A stretch of DNA of 64,000 nt from Adineta steineri (GCA_905250115.1 CAJNOI010000016.1:427980-491979), one strand, 5' to 3'. Shown: positions 36,201 through 49,467, counted from the first letter of the stretch. Made by a program: numbers and translations. Notes: generated by a model not told the origin, from the letters alone.

Positions 36201-39200
36201 ATTCGATCGAAATTGGGTACGCAGAATTTTTTCTTCTTGAATTAAAATTCTTTTTCTTATCTAATTTAGTCAGCAAAAACAAATGATGATGAAGATGAAA
36301 CAGATACATTTAATCAAATACGTTTTCTTGCTACACAACCTTTTCAACTTGAAAAAGGTCATACAAGTAAATTAATGGATAATCTTGTTAAAGATCTTGA
36401 TGCTGAATTACATTTTGTTTATTGTCGTATTGCTGCTTTACTTGAACAAACACCAGATGCTAGTAAGATATTGTTTTTTGTCTTCTTGTATTTTTTGTAA
36501 ATATATATGAATTTAGATGCAATCAAAAAAGGTCCAATTGATCAATATTTAACTGATGCTCGAGGTAATTCACATAAAAAAGCATTATTATGTGCAGCTT
36601 ATGCAAGTACACGACGTGATGAAAATCTTGCAGCTGAATATATGCAGGTTTGTTATATAATTATAAAATTCTACGATTAGTTTTTTTCTTCTTAGAAAGC
36701 TTATAAACATTTATTAGCAGCTGAAGAAGAAGATCGTTTATATTTTTGGCATCATCAAAATCATAAAACAGAAAAACAATCAAATACAACTGTTCCTCGT
36801 CCATGTATTATTGCGCGAGCACCTGATTTTGTTTTTGTTATGGCACCGGATTTTGGTTCATTATCCAATAAAGTATAATTTATATTTGTTTTTTTTTTTG
36901 ATAAAATCACAAAATTATTTTAAGGTTGCTACTTATCGAATATTCTGTCGAGCAGCTGATCGTCCAAATGCAAAAGCTCGAATGGCTGATACAAATCATC
37001 CAGGCAGTGGTCAACAAGTTTGTCTTTATTTATCATAATCTGATATATATATATTATCTTTATTTATTTAGATTCCAGCAAGTTTTATTAAACCAGTTAA
37101 AATTTCCGGTCTTAATCCTGATCTTAAATATGTATTTTCATTAGCTATTTATGATATTAATGGACAATTAATTGGAGAAAGTGTTAGTGAATCAACAGAA
37201 CCAATATTAGCCGCAAATCCAATATCTTTATTATTTATTCGATGTCTTCTTTCACAAGTTTGTTCAATCTTTTGTTTTATTTATTTATACACAATGTATT
37301 ATTTTAGGTTTCCTATGAAATCAAACAATATACAGTAGCTAAAAAAGCTTTTCATTCAATTTGGACATATTTTGTACGAACACCAGCAAAAATTGAAAGT
37401 TCAATACGGGAATTATCTGTAGAAAATCCATTGATTATTTATGAGTTACGTTATGCATGTGTTGCTGAAAGTTCAATATCATTATTACAAAAATTTATTA
37501 ATTCAATATTTATTAACCTCGAAATTTTCATCAAAGAAAATCATTACTATTGTGATATGATAACACCCACATCATCTAATCGTGCTAATCAAGTAAATCT
37601 TTATTTTATTAAATATACATCTTTTTTTTTTATTTTTATTTCTTTAGATAAATCGTATTCATGCATGTAGTCAAATATTAATTGCATTAGAACTTTCTAG
37701 TTGGCTTAATGATTCACAATATACATTACAATCAGTTATTTATTTATATGGTTTATTAACACCATTAATATTTTATAAAATATTCTATCCATCTATACAT
37801 TATGTTTTTGATAAATGTTTAGCTGTACTCGAAGAAATTTCTCAACAAATAACAAAACAACGTTTACGTATAACACAAGAAAATATCTATCATATGATTG
37901 CATGTATGACATCGTATATAAGTCAGTATTTACAACAAAATAATCAAATAAAATTATCGATTTTAATAAATCAAATTGGAAAGAAAATTTTATCAACAAT
38001 TATTGCTATACAAACAAATGATATGAATAGAGGTGATCAAACATCAGCAGTAGGTACACAAGGACCAACAATATTATCAGATGAAATAGCTGAATCAATA
38101 ATGCCAAAATCTTATTATGCACAAATTCATAATGAAGAACTTAAAGCATTGGAACTTTTTGTTGCAAAAGAACGTAATACACAAGCATCTCTTAGTGGAA
38201 ATGAAGAAGCAGCTGTTGTCTATAATTTTATTAATACAACATCAGTTCAACATAGTTATAAAGAAAGTAAATAATTAAACACTAGAAAATTTTTTAATCA
38301 ATACTAATTATTTCTAGTTCAAAAATTTCGTAAACGTCCAGTATATATGGAATATCTAACACAAGTTATCACGAAAGCATTACTTGATCCATCGAATGAT
38401 GAAATTCTCGGTTGGTACGATGAAAATTTAGCATTTATTTCTAAACGAAATGATCTTATTCTTGAACCATGGCGAATGGTTATTGCTAAAGGAGCAGATA
38501 TTATAGCAATTCTTGGTAGTAATGAAAATAAATATGGTGAGAATTAAATATTACATAAAAGAATTTATATAAATGTTTTTTTTTCTGTCTAGCTGCTGCA
38601 GTAACAGAATTTAATCCAGAACAAAATAAGAAAGAACAACTTAGTGGAAAGAAGAAACGATCAGCTATAACGAAAAGAATTCTACGAGCTAAACCATCGA
38701 AATATTATTTTCTTACACCAACTAAAACTCCTGAAGCAATTCGTAAAGAACTTGAACAACGTCAAAAACCGGTAAGATAGACGATTAGCCTTTAGTTAAA
38801 TCTTGATTGTTATTTTCTCGTTTTATTGACAATAAGCTTTTGAGGATATATCGAAAAAAAAATATCAATGATTTAGCTTAGATAAAGAAAGAAAGAAAAA
38901 AAAAGAAAACGACATTGACTAAGTCACGAACTTAATTAACAAATCAATGAAATTACACAAAATATTTATTGTGTTTCAAATGTAAATTTAAATTCTTGTT
39001 CATCATTTGCATTTAATTGAAATATTCCATTAAGAATTGAACCATCAATTTGTAATAAACTATCATTTGTATTTTCTTTCAATGTTAAATTATCTTGTGA
39101 TGAAAATTTTAAACGATATTCAATATTCATTGAACGTTTTTTATTATTAATTAAATATAAATTAATTGTATATGTTGATAATATAAAACGATAACCATTA

Positions 39201-42200
39201 GCTTCATATGCTTGTCGACGTGAATTTAATTGTATAGTTTCAAAATATTGTATATCAGGATCTTCACCTAAATTAAATTCATTTGTTTGATTTGATGAAT
39301 AATCCGACCATGATAATTCACCAACTAAACGATCGGATTCACGTACAAAAACTTGTCCTTTAGGTAAATATCGATCGGGTACACGAAGACGATATGCACG
39401 TTTTGCATTACCACGATTATCGATACGTTGAAAATATTTGTCTATTAAACCATAACGTTCAATTTCAATAGTTGGGCGAAACATTGGAAGAATATAATTT
39501 GATTGAGGATCAAGAATAAATGTTTCATTTATTGAAAATATATAAATACCAGCTAATTCTTTACTTGGAGCAATCATTGGAGCAATCATTGGAGCAGGAC
39601 TTGTAACAGCAAAAGCTTGTTGGTCATTGGCCACACCTCCGGCACCATTAAAACTAGCATATGTACTATAACCAAATGATGACGATTGAATAGTAATATC
39701 ACCACTAATTAATTCAGCTGAATCAATCATAAATAAAGAATTTCCATCATTTCGTATATCAGCATAAGCTTGTAAAATTGAATCAGTATCATTTATTTCT
39801 AATAGAAGATCATAACGTACTTTCCATTTAATATTATTTTGTAAATAACGTAAATAAAGTTGTTCATCATGATTCGTATCAAATATAAAATCAACGACAT
39901 ATTTTCGTATAAATGGAATTGATAAATATCTTATACGATCGGGTGTTATTGTATAATATGTATTATCAATTAAATCATGTATTAAATTTTGTGTTTCATC
40001 AATTAGTATTGCTGGTGTATAAGTATCATTGTGTAAATTACGTTGAATAAGTATTTTTTGTCCATTTAATGATGTACGATTAAATGAAATCATTTGTGCT
40101 TGAATATTAACATAATTACCAATAAGTCGAAATGAATCTGATCGTATATCATTCCATTCTTGTTGCGAATATGTTATTGGTAAATCAAATGGTGATATTG
40201 GCTGAGTAATTTCAGCTATATTATCAAATATTTGAATATGAATACCTTTAGTTGTCGTATTATCGATTGATTCAATAAGAATAATCTTAAGAATAGTTAT
40301 CAATAGAAAATAAGTAATAGTATACATTATGATAAGTTATACTAATGTCTTCCTATTGTAACTCTATTTATATTTAATAGAGAAATAGAAAAAAAAGAAG
40401 GTAGGTGCTTGTCATGAATCTATGTGTATGTCTTTGTTAAGCTCTATTGTTAGTAGGAGAGAGAAAGACGAATGTCACGAACAGATTTAAAAATCAAGGA
40501 TATGTTTATTTTTGATTTTAATAGGCAATTGATAAATTATTCAATATCTTACCTGATCTTTATCATCAAAGTCAAGCGCGAAAAAAATTTCGTCGATTTA
40601 TTAATGATGAATTAGTGTGGCGTTCACAATATGAATTACTTAATGGGCTCTATTGTTTAGATAGAATACCATGTGTAATTAAAGAAACAAATGATAAATT
40701 ACAAGCTGTATTAGAAGATGGACGTTATAGATTTGATCGTATTAATCCAAATTTATTTACTTATGATCAAACAAATCTTATTATTCGAAATATAACTGAT
40801 GATGAAATACTTGATGATTTAACATTAGAACAAAAATTTGAATTTAATTTTACACAATCAGATGTTAAAGATCGTTTAGAAATTATCAATGAATTAGTTA
40901 CTGGTATGAAAATTTATGACACTCTATAGATAAAGTTTTTCTTTTATATTTGTAGGACAAATCTCAGATCCAAGTATTTATTTGAATCAAAAACGTGATG
41001 GTTCAAATTCAGTACGTGATCGAAAAGCAGCAAATACGAATTCTAAACCACCACCAAAAAATATCTATCATCCAAGTTCTCCACGTCATGAAACACATGA
41101 TCATCAACAACCTGATTCGAATACAAATGATCCATTTGGTTTTAAACATATTCGTTTATATATCGATCGTTTTGTTGTACATTATCGTCGATCAATTGTT
41201 CTTGCACATCGTTCAAATAATTGGACATTATTACAGAATGTTTCGAAATCATTTTATGATTCGATTGAACAACTTATACAATATTTATCAACAACAACAT
41301 TAAATAAAATATTTTCAATCAATGCTTTACTTTCACATAGTTATCAAACAATGTTTATAGCAAGTGAATTATTACTTGATATGCTCTATCGTACGAAACC
41401 ATTCTATGATAATAATAATGAAAAATTATCAAATACAAATACAAATAAATTAAATCAATGGTTTACAAATATTGAATGTTCATGGACTGGAACAACATTT
41501 AATTTTGAACAACCACAAGATCGTACTGTATTAATTGATTTAAGATTTATAAAATTATTTATTTTACGCTCACTACATGCATTGTATGTTGCTGCTAAAT
41601 GGGAAAAATTAGGAACAATAGCAATGAAATTCAATGCTTTATCTGAGTATATTGAATGATTTTCAAAAAACAAACGAATATTATTTATTTTTTTATTTTA
41701 GTCATTATTTTGCTGATATAGTTAGTCCATTATTAATTGCAGCTCAAACAGCTTTATTACAACAATTACGTGATCGACAAAATACAATCGATCAACCACA
41801 TTTTGATGCTGCTATTGCTGCACTTGGTCGACCTATACATCCCGATGATTTTTATACACTTCGACCAGAAAAACTTTATCAAATATCTGATAGTATGTAT
41901 GAAAATTCAACAGCAAATTTAAGTCTTGGTGATCGACTTGATCCAAAAGGATTTGATTTCTATGCTCGTATGTTCTCATATTTATTTATTTCATTATATT
42001 TCTTCTTTTTTCTTTTCATAAAAAGAAACAAATCATGCATTGGAATTAATTAGTATACCATTGGATGTCGAATTTAGTCGTAAACTTTTACGACAAGGTT
42101 TAGATAAAACATATTTTTCATCTCGATCAATCATTGAATGTCGAAAAATGTTAGCATTTTTTATCTATAAACAACAACAACAATTAGCAAAAGATTTTCT

Positions 42201-45200
42201 TATATTTACACCAATTATTGATAATGTTGCACGACATGGATCAGGAAAAACAGATCAAACTGTATCAACATTTCATTATCGACCATTAACACCTGGTGAA
42301 CCATTAGAATTTTCACCATTAGTTAATAATAAAAATGATACATCACCATCAACAAAAATTACTAAAGAATCAGTTATTGATGCATATCAAACATTATCAA
42401 GTAAGATATAATTTATTATTACAACAAATAATCTGACAATACATTCTATTTATAGAATTATTATTGGGTCAAAATCTTCGTGATCAATATTGTCAAGTAC
42501 AAAGTGAATTAGGTGATTTATATCTTCATTGTGACAAAATAATGTAAGCGATTTAGATTATTCTTTTTTTTGCGAAGAAGAGAAATGAACGTATATATTA
42601 TTTTATTAGGGAATCGAAAGTTGCTTGGTGTAATGTTCTTGATACAATTCTTGATAGTCAAGATATTGTAACAACATGGTTTAAAAAAGATTCATTGAAA
42701 AATTTACTTTCAAATCGAACACAATTAATACAAAAATGTGGTATATGGGGAAGTTTATTATGTGCTATTGTTACCTGTAAATTAGCTAAGTATTATATGC
42801 ATATCAATTGTGATCAACATCTTCAAACATGTTTATTAAGTTCATATTTTTTACGTTCAATATTTTATTATACTTTACCACATTCTGAACATGATATTGA
42901 TTATGCAACATTATTTATTGATAATTCAATTCATGTATGGCCTGGTGTTCAATTAACAAGTGATGAATTTCGTTTAAATCCTTCAGCTCTCATGGATACA
43001 TTAGCTTATATATCAGAAACTCTTATTCATCATGATATTTGTCTTCATGTAATTATTAAGAAAAAAATAAATCTAAGAAAATTTTTAATTTCTTTTTAGG
43101 TACTTCCAATTGTATCACTTTATGATGTTTTTGCTTTACATTGTCGAAATATTCAACATACAGTACAAGCACGACTTTTACGTTTACGTGCTCTTATTCA
43201 ACTGAATCTATTTCATGAAGCACATCAAATTATTAATATACTTATCGATGGACAAAAATTACCTGGTACACAATTACCTGGACAATATCGATTAAGCATC
43301 GCTGATATGAATTCATCAAAATATAAAGTAGAAGTTTTTTTTATAATTGTTTAATCTGAATTATATTTTTATTTTTAGCCAAAATATTTCGATAATTCAA
43401 AAAGTATTATATCAAATCATAATATAGAAGTAAGTTCAGTATTTTGAGGATGTAAGATAATATATTTATATATATCGAATAGGCATTGGATGGTCTTTTA
43501 ACTTCAAAACTTTCCAAGACAATATCTCAACTCTATGGAAATCATTTATCTATTGAATTTCATTATCTCTTATCATTATTCTTTATCCGTCTTGCTGAAC
43601 GAATACCAGTTATTGCTGATCTTGATCTATTTCAGTAAATTTTATCATTGTTTTTTCTATTTTATTTAAATTTATATATATGCATTTCTAGAGATAGTGA
43701 ATTAAAACGAATTCTAACAACACAGACACGTCATCGACACAATTATAATACTGCTGAGATAACAGGAAAAGGAAAATTAATTATATTTCAAGATGAAACA
43801 ACACATTCATTTGTACATATTAAATCGTATCTTGTTGGTACAGGAAAATTATTTGCAGAAAAATGTTTAAATATATTACAACAAACCGATGAATTATCAC
43901 GTGATCATCCATCAAATTTACAATCTTATGAATATCAACTTCTTATCGATTGTTTAACATTATTATCTGAATGTGCACATCAATGTCATTTAGATCAGTT
44001 AGCAGCAAGATATATACTTGAAACATTAAAAGTTTTATCGACAGTTGGTGAAGATAATACTTCGGAAAAGAAAATAGCGAATGGGTAAATTTTTTCAAAT
44101 AAAAAATAATCTAAATAATTTTTTTAATTCAAATAGAACTGCAAAACGTAAATCATCGTATCCTCGTTCAAGTACTATCACTCGTTATCCACATAAAGTA
44201 TTAAATGCATTAAATATTCTTTTTAATAATCGTTATTCCTATAATTTAAATGTTTATACATGGTTAAAACAACGTGCTTATCTTTGTTATATAATGTTAC
44301 AACAAATAAATACATTAGGAAAAGTAAAAGGTACAGATGATTCTATACGTGAAGAATTAGCAAATATTACTGTTTATATTGATGATGGATTAAATGAATC
44401 GGAAAAATATCAATGTGAATCAATGCAAGCAACATTTTTACTTTATAAATCATTGAATAATTTAAGTGATTTAGTTGATATTAAAGAAAATATTCAACGA
44501 TTAACTACAACCTATCAATTATTTCAATCAGCTTTAGTTAATAAACAAAATAATATTTTATCAATTGATATTTTACATAAGAAAGTATTAACACAAATAC
44601 TTCTTTGGGAACATCAATGTGTTCAAGATTTTAATGGAACTGTTATCAAATTAATTGAAGAAAAAGAAAATGAGAAATTACAATCATCTATACTTGATTT
44701 TGTATGTATATTATAGAATTAAATAAGTTATAAATAATCTCTTTTTTAGCTTGTTCAAATGCATGAACGTATACAAATGACTAGTTCAAATCATCCTCAT
44801 GATTGGTTTGCTATGCCAATAATACCATTGAATAATCTTTATTCATCTTTATTACTTCCACTTGTATTTGCTAAATTACGTGTAGGAACTATTATAGTTG
44901 ATTATGCATATCGTACATCAAATGAAAATCCAACAATGAATAATTTATTTGAAAATGCTCAAACACTCTTTCGTCAATGTTTAACGCTGAATCGACTTAT
45001 AGTTGAACGTTATGTTAATATTGATTATGAATGTCTTTTACATTTAGCTCGTATTGGTCGTTTACAAACACGTACAACATTAACAACAACAACAGTTCCA
45101 TTAAAAACAATTGTACAAAAATTAATCAATGCTATACGTCTTTGTTATTTAAGTACAAGTGATAGTCAATTTATTCAAACATGTTATTTTGAATTAGCTA

Positions 45201-46839
45201 TTATTTTACTTGAATATTCACGTGTACCAGTGGATGATACAAGAAAATTATCAATTAAATCAGTACCATTAACTAGATCAACTGAACAAGTAAAACAACG
45301 ACAAATGAAATCACGATCAAGTGTAGCCACTGTTAATAGTAATACACAACGTCAACAGCAACAACAACAACCAATAAAACAAGCAGCAGCTATGGCGATA
45401 CGTACAGCAACACAAATGGCTATAAATCAAAAACAACGGTATATGAAATGATTGTTTTTTTTTCCTAAATTAAATTCATCTTTATTATTATTTAGTGTTC
45501 AATTACCTGGATTAGCTGAAGAATTTACTGATACGATTGAAACACATTGGCCAACATATTTAGCAGGTGATATTATTGGTTATTTTGTATTTCCGGAACG
45601 ACGACGTGTTTTTAAAAGTTAGTTAAATAATTTTACTTTTGAAATTATTTTTAACTTTATTTTCGAAAAAAACAAATAGCTGAAGCAGAACGAGAAATTC
45701 TTACATTGGCACCTCATTTTGAAGCAAAATCATTACCAGAATCATTTGATTCTAAACTTGATCGTTTAAATTCAATTGCATCAGATGATCTAACATGGTT
45801 ACATCTTCTAAGTAAAGTTTCATTTATTTTTCTTAAATTCAGTTCATTCATTTATTTATTTATTAAGATTATCAAAATGTTGTTGCGAAACGTATTGATA
45901 ATCGTCAATTACTTTCATTTGATTGTGATTCGGTTGGTCGTTCAAATCTTTTCTTTTTACATGTTTTTCCACGTCTTGCTGGTGTTACACAAACATTACA
46001 ATCTCTATCACATTATTTCTCTCAATGTGTCCCTATATATCCATCAGAAATTTATAATCAAAATATTCTACAATCAATATCATCATCAACAGATAAATTA
46101 CCTAATCGTGCATCAGTATCATCAGCACGTACAATGCGTAGTACACAAAGTTATAGTAATGAATTAACTTCTGATGATCTTCGACATTGTCCAAATATTA
46201 ATTTAAATATGCTTAGTAAAGAATTAACAGATGAACAATTAAATACAAGGTTTAGTTTAGCATGGTATTCATCAAATACAATACGAATGGATACAACAGA
46301 TGAACAAAATCAAAAATTACCATCTATATATGGTTTTTATACAAATGCTCAAGGTGATATAATCAATGTCATTTCAGTACCATTAACTCACTTAATTAAT
46401 CTTCATAAAAAGTATGTTTTTCTTCTAAATAGTCGAGAGAATCTTTAGTATATGTTTTTTAAAGATATTTACCAATTGCTCAAATTGCTGAAAATGATCC
46501 AAAACAAATAAATCAAGTAAATTATATTATATACATTTTTATAATTACTGTTCTTTTTTTAGAATCAAATAAATTCTATTATACAAGAATTATTTCATCT
46601 CTTGACTGGAGAACAAACAGCTAATGATAATGAAAGTCTACCAAAAGTATAATTTAAAAATTTTATTAGAATTTTTAATTTCATATCTATTGTAGATTAT
46701 ACCACATTTAACTGATTCAAATGCATATGTTGAACTTGAATGGTTTCTTAATGCAAAATTTGGAGCACAAACAAATAATAAACCTCTTTGTGATTGGTTT
46801 ATTGAAACATTTAAACAATCTTCGAATACATTATTATGA
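33274..46839 (+). CDS. CFAP54: CFAP54, axonemal central-apparatus protein, 3,313 aa
   Basis: Thirty-seven exons chain in phase without a gap: 33274-33455, 33505-33610, 33666-33809, 33860-34234, 34296-34313, 34362-34878, 34931-35427, 35486-35626, 35678-35819, 35873-36216, 36270-36462, 36517-36647, 36696-36872, 36925-37017, 37072-37257, 37308-37592, 37648-38266, 38318-38536, 38593-38771, 40525-40903, 40956-41646, 41702-41967, 42026-42400, 42456-42543, 42610-43048, 43100-43327, 43379-43429, 43483-43634, 43692-44084, 44137-44701, 44750-45438, 45496-45617, 45680-45811, 45868-46411, 46465-46516, 46563-46646, 46696-46839. CFAP54 is a helical-repeat scaffold of the C1d projection of the ciliary central pair, needed for motility. 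Family hallmarks are SETLFQLWSSFQPR, YNLALFQCYQRYL, WLVYNGTIYLYKMGRYLM, EYLVWAAVSTEMCLPLL and PWRSTLYCSACEAFYD, then NFARRALEQ. Length slightly exceeds the human protein (about 3,100 aa). Exon 5 is an 18-bp micro-exon. Confidence 0.93.
38966..40327 (-). CDS. Secreted DUF4139-like protein nested in CFAP54 intron, 453 aa
   Basis: An intronless open frame on the opposite strand of CFAP54. Residues 1-20 (MYTITYFLLITILKIILIES) form a signal peptide, and there are many N-glycosylation sequons, so it is probably secreted or exported. The middle (WKVRYDLLLEINDTDSILQA, then YADIRNDGNS, AELISGDI) and the C-terminal half (RVPDRYLPKGQVFVRESDRL followed by NLGEDPDIQY) match the layout of the DUF4139 family. 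That family is found in bacteria and in some eukaryotes such as the C. elegans F37C4.5 protein; its function is unknown. A short duplicated motif APMIAPMIAP sits in a low-complexity loop. The lack of introns among intron-rich neighbours and the nested position suggest a retrocopy or horizontal acquisition. The family assignment is by eye and moderate; that it is a real gene is well supported by length. Confidence 0.75.
   Translation of the reverse strand: MYTITYFLLITILKIILIESIDNTTTKGIHIQIFDNIAEITQPISPFDLPITYSQQEWNDIRSDSFRLIGNYVNIQAQMISFNRTSLNGQKILIQRNLHNDTYTPAILIDETQNLIHDLIDNTYYTITPDRIRYLSIPFIRKYVVDFIFDTNHDEQLYLRYLQNNIKWKVRYDLLLEINDTDSILQAYADIRNDGNSLFMIDSAELISGDITIQSSSFGYSTYASFNGAGGVANDQQAFAVTSPAPMIAPMIAPSKELAGIYIFSINETFILDPQSNYILPMFRPTIEIERYGLIDKYFQRIDNRGNAKRAYRLRVPDRYLPKGQVFVRESDRLVGELSWSDYSSNQTNEFNLGEDPDIQYFETIQLNSRRQAYEANGYRFILSTYTINLYLINNKKRSMNIEYRLKFSSQDNLTLKENTNDSLLQIDGSILNGIFQLNANDEQEFKFTFETQ
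40363..40373 (-). promoter_or_regulatory. Possible TATA box of the nested antisense gene
   Basis: Read on the minus strand the sequence is TATAAATAGAG, about 36-46 bp upstream of the ATG at 40327. If used, the 5' UTR would be very short. It supports independent transcription of the nested gene, but TATA-like strings are common in this AT-rich DNA. Confidence 0.35.
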
Positions 46840-47465
46840 ATTCAATTATAAGAAATTGATTCTTTTATATATCACATTTTTTTTATTAAATAACTAATGA
46901 TGAAAGAAACTATTACGATTATATATATTTCAAATTATAGTATTGAATGAATAGTTATCTTTTTAAAAGAGTCTGCTTTAAGACTTTTATCTTTCTTAAA
47001 TGAAATCCTGATTCGAATAGTTTTCATCCTTATCTAACAAATATTCTTCTATACTTAATAACAATACAAATTCATGTTTTCATAGTTTCTATTTAACTAA
47101 TAATTATCACTTTATCTTTCAACTAATAATATACATTATATTTTCATGTATATATCGACTTAAACGCGTAACGCGTTACCTCGGAGGGTGTGGGTGATGA
47201 TCTAGATTCATCTTTTGTTTATCCCCATCCGTCCTCATTCACACCCACACCCACACCCACACCCTTCATCTGTTTGAAGGTTTTAGAACACCGGTTTCAA
47301 CTTATTTTCTACGCGGTCGGTGACCGGCCGAAACGTGTCGGTGCTTTTTCCACGGACTAATTTCAACTCCGATCTCATATACTTTGAGCGTAAATTGTTG
47401 TTTGTAATTAATAAAAAACAAATACAAAAAAATAATAAAGAGTCTTCGAGGAGATAATGCGATTC
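46840..47465. other. Intergenic gap with first TGTGGG palindrome
   Basis: The 3' flank of CFAP54 is AT-rich. At about 47160 the composition changes abruptly to GC-richer DNA with an ACGCGT direct repeat, a TGTGGG/CCCACA palindrome (47183-47265) and a GC-rich patch (47310-47345). This marks the border between the conserved gene block and the accessory region. Confidence 0.6.
47183..47265. repeat. TGTGGG-armed palindrome 1
   Basis: GGAGGGTGTGGGTG at 47183-47196 faces four CACACC/CACCCA units at 47240-47264 in inverted orientation, with about 43 bp between. The hexamer TGTGGG is the telomeric repeat reported for bdelloid rotifers. Confidence 0.8.
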
Positions 47466-49358
47466 TTAAATGCATAAGCTTTGGACGGCGTGTTCGAAGT
47501 ACAGAGATGTATACTGATATCCATCCCCATACTCTTCAGACCAGTTATATGAGTCCGAAATAACGACTTCGTGTGCCGATTTTTTACCCCATTCGTTTTT
47601 TGTCAACCACTTTTTCGTAGAGTCAGTATTGGTTACCTAAACATTTGATTATGTCAGAGTAATATTGAGAAAGAGATCGAAGGTTCTTTCTATTACCTGC
47701 ATTCGACCACCCACAATATTAGGTGCATCCTTCGCTTGATCACCTGACTCCAGAAAAAAAGTTGTGATTTGAAATCCCGATCCGTACTGTTTGCTCCAGC
47801 AGTATCCATCCCAGCCCGTGCGTTGTTCACCGTCTTGTTTTCCCCAACACCGTTTTGTGCTGAATGGAGCCGTTGAAGAACTGTTTGAGACCTGCATACG
47901 TCCTCCTACAATTCTACACGCGCCATGTGCAACTACCCCAGTATAGAAGACGGTTCGAAAATAGCTATAGCTGTACTGAGATGACCACGTTTGTCCACCA
48001 CAAATGTCATGCTTGTTGGTGGTTGTGGGTCCCCATTCATACGCGATGACCCTAGGAGCTGTCGAAGTTTTGTTAGTCTTGAATATTCTTATTCCGATGA
48101 TGGTAGGTTTAGTGTCTAAGATGAAGAAAGACAGATGTAGGCATAGAAAATGGGATATGTCCAAGAATAAGAGAAACCGGAACACTTTGAAACGGCTCGC
48201 TCTCTTGGTTGTGCAATGAGGCATTTTCCAAATTCGATTGTTAGCCACGCACATGTATGAAAATGTGGTCACTATAACTTATTTGTTGTTAACGACGGTC
48301 GCTTTTCTTTCATTTATCTTTCTCAACCATCTGAATAGCACAATAAAAGCGATTCACAAAATCGAACTGATATCAGCAATGGAGAGGAGACAGATGTGGA
48401 TAAAGGCGTTTTTCTTTTCCTCAGTTTTACAGTTTCGTAACAAAGCGAAACACTTCGATCCTATATAGAATGTGCTAAATCCGAATACCACTCCGATTTC
48501 CGCCAGAAATATGCTTGAACTAAGAAAATTCTGTTGCACCTAAATAATCTCGTCTTTTCGAAAAATCTGTTAGACGGTCCGGGACTAACTGTATTAGTTT
48601 ATGCTAATAAACATAATGAAGAAGTTTGGACAAATTTGAACCTTGCCTAACAATCACAGAGAGTGCACATATTTAAAGCATATGTCCGTTTTCCGAGTGG
48701 TTGGCTTCATCTTCAATAAAAACTAACAGATCCGAAAATGCCAGTGTTTTTTCATGCTAGTTTTGCACATGTTTCAAGTTTTTAGAGCACAATATTACAC
48801 CTATATCTAAAGCATGTTTCGAAATGAAATTATCACTATATGAATATTGTATAGCCTACGTTGGAGGCTTCGTCATATATTTACTAAGCTAGATGAGTGG
48901 GATATTACCTAACATGCGTATTTACCTTCGAATTCTACTTTTTTTTCTTGCTGCTTCTCTCTGTTCAGATCTATGAGAGCTGCTTGTTGATGCGCTGACA
49001 ATGTTCGAAAGTGAGCGTGTCGAAAATAAGTAAGTATCATATGGAGACAGTGACTGAATAACATGGTCCACGCGATAGCGCGCAGTATTGGTGAGAAATC
49101 AGATAGATAAAGAAGAAGACCAAGAGCGAAGGCATTCACCATAGCCAGAACTGCATTTGTTAATAGATATGCTGAATGATCGGCTCGATGAGTCAGTACA
49201 TCAAAATTATTCATGCACCTATTTGACACATTCACCAGAATGCCCGACAGATCATATCGGAGGCCATTGATCGTATATGTGACTGTGGCCATCGCAGTTG
49301 CAGCATCTTCGAGAACTCTTTCGATTATGTTGAAGAATTTTGATAAGTTCCCACCCAT
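47466..49358 (-). CDS. Putative myristoylated membrane protein with three C-terminal repeats
   Basis: I do not recognise this family. Proposed exons are 49358-48939, 48539-48368, 48115-47697 and 47636-47466, in phase, about 393 aa. The last junction is firm; the first two are uncertain because a stronger donor at 48925 does not fit the phase of the next exon. The N-terminus MGGNLSKFF fits an N-myristoylation signal (Gly2, Ser6). Residues about 80-115 hold two hydrophobic segments (SAYLLTNAVLAMVNAFALGL and ILRAIAWTMLFSHCLHMIL), and exon 2 has another possible one. The C-terminal half has three repeats of about 60 residues. Each has a Ser/Thr-rich start, a central tryptophan motif (EWG or CWG), then YxWSxxYGxGxQxT or similar, and the first two end in VGGRMQV. 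Trp/Gly-rich repeats of this kind suggest a binding domain. Base composition is more GC-rich than in the genes to the left. Confidence 0.5.
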
Positions 49359-49467
49359 TTTGAGTCTGTTTGTTCCTGGGTAAAACTTTCTCACCTGAAA
49401 GGAATCAATAGTCTTTATAGTACCCAAATTCTTATCAGTTTATCCCAGTTAATTAACAAACAAGGGT

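Larger units (their letters stand above)
38772..40524 (+). other. Large CFAP54 intron 19 hosting an antisense gene
   Basis: This 1,753-bp intron interrupts the gene after AAACCG (donor GTAAGA) and resumes at ATAG|GCAATT, phase 0 on both sides. All other introns in the gene are about 45-120 bp. It encloses a complete antisense open reading frame at 38966-40327. Confidence 0.9.

Noticed and set aside
33274-46839. Several separate genes along this interval
   Set aside because: All 37 exons chain with canonical borders and matching phase, including across the large intron (38771 to 40525, phase 0), and both halves fit one CFAP54 protein.
47864-48468. Plus-strand open frames over the repeat protein
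   Set aside because: They are antisense shadows of the minus-strand exons, which show clear protein repeats.
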